Below, piece by piece: positions 1 to 5,031 of a stretch of DNA of 6,574 bases. The position numbers and the translations under genes were made by a program. Position 1 is the first letter of the stretch. Every line of letters starts with the position of its first letter. The stretch is taken from positions 1 through 6,574 of the forward strand of contig JAUWNP010000231.1 of NCBI GenBank assembly GCA_030612585.1. Reading direction: 5' to 3'. The notes beneath the pieces were generated by a model that was not told the origin of the DNA, ran no database searches, and saw only the letters and a program-made list of their open reading frames with translations. The DNA is from Anaerolineae bacterium (GTDB lineage Bacteria; Chloroflexota; Anaerolineae; B4-G1).

Positions 1-111
1 GGCACGCATAGCAGACTTTATTATCAAGTCTACAATGTCTCTATCAATTGGCCTGTCCTGGAAAGCCCTTACTGACCTACGGTTTTGAATCACTCCTATA
101 GTCTCGTTCAC
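1..111 (-). CDS. Nitroreductase-family protein, N-terminal fragment (runs off left edge)
   Basis: A 37-codon open frame runs from a GTG at 111-109 to the window edge without a stop. It begins VNETIGVIQNRRSVRAF and continues DRPIDRDIVDLIIKSAMRA. The pattern I..RRSVR.F....I....V..II..A.RA is the hallmark N-terminus of the FMN-dependent nitroreductase family (NfsB/FRase-like), in which the RRS(V/I)R segment contacts the FMN phosphate. The start is supported by an AGGAGG six bases upstream of the GTG. Family members are usually about 170-220 residues, so most of the gene lies outside the window. They reduce nitro compounds, quinones or flavins with NAD(P)H in the cytoplasm; the substrate cannot be read from this piece. 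The gene follows the SDR gene on the same strand, separated by about 170 bases that hold an inverted repeat, so it may have its own promoter. Confidence 0.82.
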   Translation of the reverse strand, partial: MNETIGVIQNRRSVRAFQDRPIDRDIVDLIIKSAMRA

Positions 112-117
112 CTGTAT

Positions 118-123
118 CCTCCT
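118..123 (-). promoter_or_regulatory. Shine-Dalgarno site of the nitroreductase gene
   Basis: On the minus strand this reads AGGAGG, followed by six bases (ATACAG) and then GTG. It is a full match to the anti-Shine-Dalgarno core at optimal distance and decides the GTG start of the partial gene at the left edge. Confidence 0.8.
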
Positions 124-143
124 AACCTGGGCGAGCCAGAGTC

Positions 144-172
144 AAAATAGTCCTTACCACAAAGGACACCAA
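144..172 (-). promoter_or_regulatory. Possible sigma70-type promoter for the nitroreductase gene
   Basis: On the minus strand TTGGTG (172-167) and TATTTT (149-144) are separated by 17 bases, giving 3/6 and 4/6 matches to TTGACA and TATAAT. Transcription would begin about 25 bases before the GTG start. The -35 part lies inside one arm of the inverted repeat at 156-225, so the repeat may supply part of the promoter. The match is weak and could be chance. Confidence 0.3.
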
Positions 173-225
173 GGACACTAAGAAACCACAGACCCAACCT
201 TGGTGCTCTTTGTGTCCTTCGTGGT
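156..225. repeat. Imperfect inverted repeat, 27-base arms with 16-base loop
   Basis: The arm at 156-182 and the reverse complement of the arm at 199-225 agree at 22 of 27 positions. Each arm is built from the near-repeated words ACCACAAAGGACACC and AAGGACAC, so there is also a roughly 10-base direct periodicity. Mirror words such as TTTGTGTCCTTCGTGG make up the other arm. It lies wholly between two co-oriented genes and encodes nothing. Its form suits a dispersed palindromic or MITE-like intergenic element, or a transcribed hairpin. No U-tract follows on the minus strand, so it is not a typical intrinsic terminator. Dispersal across the genome cannot be tested here. Confidence 0.7.
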
Positions 226-285
226 TCAACTTTTCCAGAATCCTTGTTTATTGTGCAAGAATTTAATCCTCAAGGTACTAACAAC

Positions 286-1059
286 TCACGTCTTGTAGTA
301 TCGCCCAAGAAGGTTATCGAATGCGCGGGGAAAAAGCCCGCTGAAGAAAACAAATGCTCTATCGAATAGCCTTACGTAGGCATCCCGTGGTTCTCTCTCT
401 GCAACCCGGATCAGATGTTGTGCCACTTGCTCGGCGGGCATACGTTCCGTTGGGCTTGATTTCTGCTGATGTGAACCCAGGGCATTGCTCTTGAAGTTCG
501 TCTGCGTAGTGCCAGGATAGAGCGTGCTGAAACGAATATTGTCAGTTGCTAACTCCATGCGCCACGATTCTGTGAACCGTTCCAAGGCCGCTTTGCTAGC
601 GCAATAGGGTCCCATATTCGGTACGCCACGCTTACCAGCGATAGATGATATGTTGATGATCAGACCACCACCACCGGCTCTCATCTTCGCAATACAAGCC
701 TGCGTCAGATAGAGCGCTCCGAAGAAATTGACATCCATTACAATCTGCACATCAGACGGAGCAACATTCTCACAAGGGTCATAGATTCCTACGCCAGCGT
801 TATTGACCAGAATATCAATGCGCTCAAAACGGCGCATGGTCTCTGCTACAATGCGGGAGTGTGTTTCTTGCTGGGTGATGTCAGCGGGAATGACGAGAGC
901 GTGCTCTTCCCCCAACTCGGCAGCGATCCCGTTCAGCAAGTCCTCCGAACGGGCTACCAGAACAACTTTGGAGCCTGATGCGACGAATTTGTAGGCCGCC
1001 GCTCTGCCAATGCCCTGGCTGGCTCCCGTCAGAACAACCACCTTATTGGACAGATTCAT
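286..1059 (-). CDS. Short-chain dehydrogenase/reductase (SDR), classical type
   Basis: This is a complete 257-residue classical SDR, a normal length for the family. It has the Rossmann nucleotide-binding motif TGASQGIG (residues 11-18), D60 after strand beta-3, NNAG (86-89) and the catalytic tetrad N111, S139, Y152, K156 (the last two as YCASK). Arg37 after the second beta strand suggests NADP(H) preference, which is an inference from family knowledge. The C-terminal 35 residues are rich in Phe and Arg (LFDRAFVFFSGLFPRAF), perhaps an amphipathic or membrane-touching tail. The ATG is preceded by GAGGAAG at good spacing. It stands divergent from the CD-NTase-like gene and upstream of the nitroreductase gene, and would reduce a carbonyl or oxidise an alcohol. 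The substrate is not predictable, and no neighbour here defines a pathway. Confidence 0.93.
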   Translation of the reverse strand: MNLSNKVVVLTGASQGIGRAAAYKFVASGSKVVLVARSEDLLNGIAAELGEEHALVIPADITQQETHSRIVAETMRRFERIDILVNNAGVGIYDPCENVAPSDVQIVMDVNFFGALYLTQACIAKMRAGGGGLIINISSIAGKRGVPNMGPYCASKAALERFTESWRMELATDNIRFSTLYPGTTQTNFKSNALGSHQQKSSPTERMPAEQVAQHLIRVAEREPRDAYVRLFDRAFVFFSGLFPRAFDNLLGRYYKT

Positions 1060-1252
1060 CCGTTCTTCCTCACTTTCAAAACGCTTAACTGCCTTGACTT
1101 TATCACATTAGGCGCAACACTACAGCGAATTTAGAAAAAAACGAATCGGGACACACTGTTTCGACCGAGTTTATGGCAAAATCGGCCTCTATCACCGCGA
1201 GCGACGGGAAAATTCGCTCCTTTCCCAATTCGTTGTAGGGTTGCCGGAACTG

Positions 1253-1263
1253 TGACATTGTCA
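1253..1263. promoter_or_regulatory. 11-base palindrome before the CD-NTase-like gene, possible operator
   Basis: TGACA-T-TGTCA is a perfect odd-length palindrome whose right edge lies 26 bases before the GTG start at 1290. Its position suits binding by a dimeric regulator near the start of transcription. Palindromes of this size do occur by chance, and no regulator gene is nearby. Confidence 0.25.
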
Positions 1264-1277
1264 AGGTAGTTACGAAG

Positions 1278-1284
1278 AAGGGGG
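1278..1284 (+). promoter_or_regulatory. Ribosome binding site deciding the GTG start at 1290
   Basis: AAGGGGG followed by TAACT and GTG gives five-base spacing. The alternative in-frame ATG at 1299 would be 14 bases away, so the GTG is preferred. The match to AGGAGG is incomplete. Confidence 0.55.
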
Positions 1285-1289
1285 TAACT

Positions 1290-2162
1290 GTGGCTAGGAT
1301 GATAGACGAAGGATTCCAACTATTTCTCGATAGTCTGATCCCTGGCGATGATGAGTCGTATGTCGCTGAGGATTGTCGAGAGGACATCAAGGAGTGCCTG
1401 GACGACAACTTCGGGTTGTATGCTTTTTTTCCTGGCGGCTCGTTTCTGAATGGCACAAGCATCCGTGGATATGGTGGCGTGGACTATCTCGCAAGCGTGG
1501 ATTACGACAGTGTACCGGATGACTCGGTCTCGCTCCTGACCGAGGTAAGCGATGCTCTCGACAGGAGATTTCCAAACACAGGCGTGGCTGTGAGATCCCC
1601 TGCCGTCGTAGTGCCTCTCGGCGTAGATAGCGCTAAGACTATCGGCGTTATCCCGGCCAGGTTAGCCGGACAAACCAGTGACGGCTATCGAATCTATGCG
1701 ATTGCCGATGGCACAGGTGGTTGGATGAAATCCAGCCCGGACGCCCATAGCGCATACATTGCGGCCATAGATCACGATCTTGATGGCAAGTTGAGGCCGC
1801 TTATCCGTTTCCTGAAGGCGTGGAAGTACTTCCGAAACGCTGCCATCTCATCCTTCTATCTTGAACTGCGGTGTACGGAGTATGCCTCTGGCGAAAAGAT
1901 GATCGTTTACAGCGTAGACTTTCGCAGTGTGTTGGAGTTGCTGTGGGATGACCAACTTGCGGATGTGTATGACCGGGAGGGCGTATCGGGTCGTGTCTCT
2001 GCGCGATCGGCTGGTGTTGATAGAGAAGCGGCTCTTTCAAGACTCAGGTCCGCGATCTACCACACCACCAGGGCGCAGGAGACTGCAGCACAGGGGGATG
2101 TTGAGGAAGCGTTCCGGTATTGGAATAGGGTCTTCAACAGGCGCTTTCCGGCCTATGGGTAA
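1290..2162 (+). CDS. CD-NTase-like nucleotidyltransferase (SMODS/OAS-like), altered active site
   Basis: This 290-residue protein has the layout of the bacterial cGAS/DncV-like nucleotidyltransferases of CBASS and related systems, which make cyclic or linear oligonucleotide signals. The N-terminal part carries GGSFLNGTSIRGYGGVDYL (49-67), the family GS...GT...DhD active-site strand. Next come PAVVVPLG (104-111) and IGVIPARL (118-125), the third catalytic strand, then GGWMKSSPDAHSAYI and the helical C-terminal LRPLIRFLKAWKYFRNAAISSFYLEL segment that closes the pocket. The first Asp of DhD is Gly63 and the third acidic position is Gly119; only Asp65 is kept. Catalysis may therefore be lost or changed. 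The GTG start sits five bases after AAGGGGG; a later ATG at 1299 is spaced worse. No CBASS effector, Cap2 or Cap3 is nearby, and the gene ends ten bases before the convergent EI gene. The fold assignment is fairly sure; the function is not. Confidence 0.78.
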   Translation: MARMIDEGFQLFLDSLIPGDDESYVAEDCREDIKECLDDNFGLYAFFPGGSFLNGTSIRGYGGVDYLASVDYDSVPDDSVSLLTEVSDALDRRFPNTGVAVRSPAVVVPLGVDSAKTIGVIPARLAGQTSDGYRIYAIADGTGGWMKSSPDAHSAYIAAIDHDLDGKLRPLIRFLKAWKYFRNAAISSFYLELRCTEYASGEKMIVYSVDFRSVLELLWDDQLADVYDREGVSGRVSARSAGVDREAALSRLRSAIYHTTRAQETAAQGDVEEAFRYWNRVFNRRFPAYG

Positions 2163-2172
2163 CAACCTGTAT

Positions 2173-3900
2173 CTACCCCACATCGGCCGCGGGCACCCGC
2201 TCCCGCACCAGCGCCCGCACCGCGTCGGGGCTGTCCAGTTCCAGCGCGGCCTGGGCCACGTCTCGTGCTTCGTCCAGCGTGAGGGCGCGCATGATCTGTT
2301 TGGCCATGGGGATGGCAGGTGGGTTCATGCTGAACTCGTCCAGTTCCAGGCCAAGCAGGATGGGGGCCGCCAGAGGCTCGCCCGCCAGTTCGCCGCATAG
2401 TCCCACCCACTTGCCTTGCGCGTGGGCGGCAGTGATGACGTCGCGCACCAGGCGCAGCACGGCGGGGTGGAACGCGTCGGCCAGCGGGGCGACGGAAGCG
2501 TTGGTGCGGTCGGCCGCCAGCGTGTATTGGCTCAGGTCGTTGGTGCCGATGGAGAAGAAGTCCACCTCGGCCGCCAGGCGGTCGGCCAGCAGCGCGGCGG
2601 CGGGGACCTCGACCATGATGCCGATTTCCATCTCCTCTGCCACCGCGTGTCCCTCGGCCAGCAGTTCGGCGCGACATTCCTCCAGCACCGCCCGCGCTGC
2701 CCGCACCTCGGCGACCGTCGCCACCATCGGGAACATCAACTTGAGGTTGCGCCCGGCCCCGGCCCGTAGCGCCGCCCGCAGTTGTGGCCTGAATAGTTCC
2801 GGCCGCGCCAGACACAGTCGGATCGCCCGCAGGCCCAGGAAGGGGTTCATCTCGTGGGGCAGGTCCAGGTAGGGCAGGTCTTTGTCGCCGCCGATGTCCA
2901 GCGTGCGCAGGATGACCGGAGAGTCGCCGAACACGTCCACGATGGCCCGGTAGGCGCGGTACTGTTCGTCCTCATCGGGCAGGGATGATCGCTCCAGGTA
3001 GAGGAACTCGGTGCGTAGAAGGCCCACCCCCTCTGCGCCGGCTTCCAGTGCCGCCCGTGCCCCCTCCACGTTGCCGACGTTGGCGACGACCTCGACCTGG
3101 GGACCGTCGGGGGTGACGGCGGGCGCGGGGGCCTGCGCGCGGGCCTGTGCCAGCCCCGCGCTAGCCGTCGCCTGCCGTGCCCGATACGCCCGTACTGTCT
3201 CTTCGTCCGGCTCGACCAGCAGCGTGCCGTCGCTGCCATCCAGCACCAACGTCGTGCCAGCAAGTACGTCCAGAACGTCCGGGCCGGCCCCAACAACGGC
3301 GGGCAGCCCCAACCCTCGGGCCAGGATGGCGGTGTGGGAGGTCGCGCCCCCCTCGGCGGTGCAGAAGCCCAGCACCAGCGACTTATCGAGCAATACCGTG
3401 TCGGAGGGGGTCAGGTCGTGGGCCAGGATGATGGAGGGGACAGCCAGGCCGGCACAGGGGGATTCGGCCACATCGAGGAGGATGCGCAGGACGCGGGTAG
3501 CGACGTCGCGCACGTCGGCGGCGCGAGCGCTGAGATATTCGTCGTCCAGCGCTTCCAGCATCTGCGCGTACATCTCTGCGGCGTCGCTCAGCGCGGACTC
3601 GGCGTTGACGTTTTGCTCCTCGATGGCTGTCCGTACGGTGTCCAGCAGTTCGGGGTCCTCCAACATCAGCGTGTGAGCCTGGAAGATGGCAGCCTGCTCC
3701 GCTCCAGACTCGGCCTCTGCTTTGGCGCACACGTCGGCCAGTTGCTCGCAGGCCGTCTCCAGCGCGGCCTGGAAGCGCATCCACTCGGCAGCCGTGTCCT
3801 CCAGCGTGCAGCGCTCGAAGCATAGATCGGCCCGCCGGAAGTGAAAGGCCGGCCCGATACCGATCCCTCGTGAGGCGGCGATGCCGCGCATCATTATCAT
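2173..3900 (-). CDS. ptsI: PTS enzyme I (phosphoenolpyruvate-protein phosphotransferase)
   Basis: This cytoplasmic enzyme takes phosphate from PEP onto a histidine and passes it to HPr, starting the PTS relay. All landmarks are present. The helical HPr-binding insert and phosphohistidine domain hold GGATSHTAI with active His189. The C-terminal PEP-binding barrel holds LLRTEFLY (Arg296), LRTLDIGGDKDLPYL (Arg332), NPFLGLRAIR, the metal ligands in MVEVPA (Glu431) and GTNDLSQY (Asp455), and GLCGELAG (Cys502). At 575 residues its length and key positions match the numbering of E. coli enzyme I, so it should be active. The ATG at 3900 overlaps the HPr stop as ATGA, which implies translational coupling; ATGs at codons 3 and 4 are alternatives. 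The gene is clearly GC-richer than the convergent gene to its left, and its high GC produces long open frames on the other strand that are not genes. Confidence 0.97.
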   Translation of the reverse strand: MIMMRGIAASRGIGIGPAFHFRRADLCFERCTLEDTAAEWMRFQAALETACEQLADVCAKAEAESGAEQAAIFQAHTLMLEDPELLDTVRTAIEEQNVNAESALSDAAEMYAQMLEALDDEYLSARAADVRDVATRVLRILLDVAESPCAGLAVPSIILAHDLTPSDTVLLDKSLVLGFCTAEGGATSHTAILARGLGLPAVVGAGPDVLDVLAGTTLVLDGSDGTLLVEPDEETVRAYRARQATASAGLAQARAQAPAPAVTPDGPQVEVVANVGNVEGARAALEAGAEGVGLLRTEFLYLERSSLPDEDEQYRAYRAIVDVFGDSPVILRTLDIGGDKDLPYLDLPHEMNPFLGLRAIRLCLARPELFRPQLRAALRAGAGRNLKLMFPMVATVAEVRAARAVLEECRAELLAEGHAVAEEMEIGIMVEVPAAALLADRLAAEVDFFSIGTNDLSQYTLAADRTNASVAPLADAFHPAVLRLVRDVITAAHAQGKWVGLCGELAGEPLAAPILLGLELDEFSMNPPAIPMAKQIMRALTLDEARDVAQAALELDSPDAVRALVRERVPAADVG

Positions 3901-4166
3901 TCCGCTTCCCCGAAGTTACTTTCGACCAGTGCCTCCAACGCTGCCAGGGCCTGCTCGGCATCGTCTCCCTCGGCGCGGATGGTGATCACCGCTCCCTGGT
4001 TGACTCCCAGCGTCAGCACACCCAGGATACTCTTGGCGTTCGCCTCTCGCTCGCCATGGGTGACTTTAACGTCGCTACTGAACTGCTTGGCGGTCCTGAC
4101 GAACTGTGCGGCGGGCCGGGCGTGCAGGCCCACTTTGTGGTGGACGGTCAGTGTGATTTCTGGCAT
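3897..4166 (-). CDS. ptsH: PTS phosphocarrier protein HPr
   Basis: This small soluble protein (89 residues) shuttles phosphate from enzyme I to the EIIA domains. It begins MPEITLTVHHKVGLHARPA, with the phosphorylated His15 in GLHARPA. NAKSILGVLTLGV follows, with Ser46 exactly at the site that HPr kinase modifies in Gram-positive bacteria and some others. The frame stays open upstream for 55 codons, but those have no family match. The true start is the ATG at 4166-4164, preceded by AGGAG with eight bases between. Its stop overlaps the enzyme I start by ATGA. The typical HPr length is 85-90 residues, so it is complete. Ser46 raises the possibility of carbon-catabolite control through HPr-Ser-P, but Ser46 also occurs in species without the kinase. 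Confidence 0.96.
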   Translation of the reverse strand: MPEITLTVHHKVGLHARPAAQFVRTAKQFSSDVKVTHGEREANAKSILGVLTLGVNQGAVITIRAEGDDAEQALAALEALVESNFGEAE

Positions 4167-4251
4167 CGGTGTGCTCCTACTATTAAGCGCCTCCCATACT
4201 TGCGTAGCACGTATGCCGTCAGGCTGGATACTTGTTCGAGATGCAATTGAT
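4167..4251 (-). other. Intergenic gap between the corrinoid protein and HPr genes
   Basis: The 85 bases hold the HPr ribosome binding site (AGGAG at about 4175-4179) and a weak CATAC...GTATG pairing (5 bp, 11-base loop). No convincing promoter or terminator is visible, so read-through from the corrinoid protein gene into HPr and EI is plausible but not proven. Confidence 0.5.
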
Positions 4252-4887
4252 CTATCCGGCCAGATCCCGGGCAACATCCACAGCAGTGGCTGCATCGGGT
4301 GCGTAGGCGTCAGCACCGATCTCCTGGGCAAAGGCTGCCGTCACCGGCGCACCGCCCACCATGATCCTGACCGCATCGCGCAGACCTGCCTCCTCTAGCG
4401 CCTCAATGGTCGCTTTCATATTCGTCATTGTCGTCGTCAGCAGCGCGCTCATTCCGACCACCTCTGGCTGGTGCTCCCGCACGGCGGCCACGAAAGCCTC
4501 TGCGGACACGTCAGTCCCCAGGTCAATCGTCTCAAATCCGGCGCCTTCCAGCATCATCTTGACCAGGTTCTTGCCGATGTCGTGCAGGTCGCCCTGCACC
4601 GTGCCGATGACGTATTTCCCCGCGCTGTATGTGTCGCCCTCTGCCAGCAGTGGCCTTAGGATGTCCATGCCGGCGTGCATCGCTCGGGCTGCGATGAGCA
4701 CCTCGGGCACAAAGAGATCACCGGCCTTGAAGTCCTTGCCCACTTCGTCCATGCCTGCAATCAGGCCGTTGGCCAGGATTTCCTCTGGAATCATATCCTG
4801 ATCCAGTGCTTTTTGAACCAACCCAGCGACCACTTCGGCCTCGCCTTTGTACAGATTTGAGGCCATTTCCTGCAAAATGTCTGCCAT
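4252..4887 (-). CDS. Methyltransferase corrinoid protein (MtbC/MtmC-like, B12-binding)
   Basis: This 211-residue two-domain protein carries a cobamide cofactor that shuttles methyl groups between a substrate methyltransferase and an acceptor methyltransferase. The N-terminal helical cap (about residues 1-85) shows IPEEILANGLIAGMDEVG, FKAGDLFVPEVL and ARAMHAGMDIL, typical of B12-binding domain 2. The C-terminal Rossmann-like domain (about 91-211) has GDLHDIG with His102, the lower-axial cobalt ligand of the DxHxxG motif. MSALLTTT (Ser147) and VGGAPVT around the corrinoid tail pocket follow. The start is the ATG at 4887-4885, because AGGAGG (4899-4894) sits six bases before it; a TTG two codons upstream abuts that site and is unlikely. 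Known partners of the family include methylamine, methanol, betaine and methoxy-compound methyltransferases. None is in the window, so the substrate is unknown. It sits between a PTS permease and HPr/EI, an uncommon place. Confidence 0.94.
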   Translation of the reverse strand: MADILQEMASNLYKGEAEVVAGLVQKALDQDMIPEEILANGLIAGMDEVGKDFKAGDLFVPEVLIAARAMHAGMDILRPLLAEGDTYSAGKYVIGTVQGDLHDIGKNLVKMMLEGAGFETIDLGTDVSAEAFVAAVREHQPEVVGMSALLTTTMTNMKATIEALEEAGLRDAVRIMVGGAPVTAAFAQEIGADAYAPDAATAVDVARDLAG

Positions 4888-4893
4888 TCTCAA

Positions 4894-4899
4894 CCTCCT
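4894..4899 (-). promoter_or_regulatory. Ribosome binding site deciding the ATG start of the corrinoid protein gene
   Basis: The minus strand reads AGGAGG then TTGAGA then ATG, a six-base spacing. This excludes the TTG that would otherwise extend the frame by two codons. Confidence 0.85.
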
Positions 4900-4945
4900 A
4901 ATAGTGTTTCGTACAGCTTCTCAAGCCACGCGCTCAACCTGTATA

Positions 4946-4980
4946 TCACGGAGTCCCTGATGTTCCCAGGGACTCCGTGA
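4946..4980. repeat. Perfect 14-bp hairpin between EIIC and corrinoid protein genes
   Basis: TCACGGAGTCCCTG (4946-4959) and its exact reverse complement CAGGGACTCCGTGA (4967-4980) enclose a seven-base loop. In the minus-strand transcript it would form a strong stem 52 bases after the EIIC stop and about 59 bases before the corrinoid protein start. The bases after the stem on that strand (TATACAGG) are not a U-tract, so it is unlike a simple intrinsic terminator. It could stabilise the EIIC message, mark a processing site, weaken read-through, bind a regulator as DNA, or be one copy of a dispersed repeat. Confidence 0.85.
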
Positions 4981-5031
4981 ACTTGTTAAGCCTCACTCTA
5001 TACCGACCTTGCGGGAAAGGGTCTCTAGGCT

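Larger units (their letters stand above)
1060..1289. other. Divergent intergenic region
   Basis: These 230 bases separate the SDR start (minus) from the nucleotidyltransferase start (plus), so both genes must draw promoters from here unless transcribed from outside. It is AT-richer than its surroundings, with a run of seven A at 1135-1141. I saw no pair of -35 and -10 boxes on either strand good enough to report. Short open frames inside it lack ribosome binding sites and family features. An 11-base palindrome near the right end is listed separately. Confidence 0.6.

Noticed and set aside
156..225. CRISPR array
   Set aside because: There are only two arms, they are inverted rather than direct, and there is no regular spacer series.
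1103..1462. Minus-strand open frame of 119 codons across the divergent region
   Set aside because: It overlaps the start of the nucleotidyltransferase gene on the other strand and shows no domain.
1470..1664. Adenine-directed mutagenesis by a diversity-generating retroelement as cause of the Gly substitutions
   Set aside because: Both changes fit A-to-G, but there is no template repeat or reverse transcriptase in the window and only two sites are involved.
1290..2162. A complete CBASS defence operon
   Set aside because: There is no effector, ubiquitin-like accessory or nuclease gene beside the nucleotidyltransferase, and two catalytic positions are replaced.
2153..2815. Minus-strand open frame with Gly/Arg-rich product overlapping the enzyme I gene
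   Set aside because: It is a different frame of the same strand as enzyme I, of low complexity, with no recognisable domain.
3011..3676. Long plus-strand open frames opposite enzyme I (also 2279-2872 and 3334-3825)
   Set aside because: They mirror a GC-rich, strongly conserved gene, have low-complexity Ala/Ser/Arg/Gly-rich products and show no family motif; they are shadow frames.
4167..4331. N-terminal 55-codon extension of HPr
   Set aside because: It has no similarity to any HPr, overlaps the end of the corrinoid protein gene, and the internal ATG at 4166 has a good AGGAG and gives the exact His15/Ser46 numbering.
4946..4980. Hairpin as a rho-independent terminator
   Set aside because: There is no U-tract on either side in the direction of transcription, so a different role is more likely; partial termination cannot be excluded.
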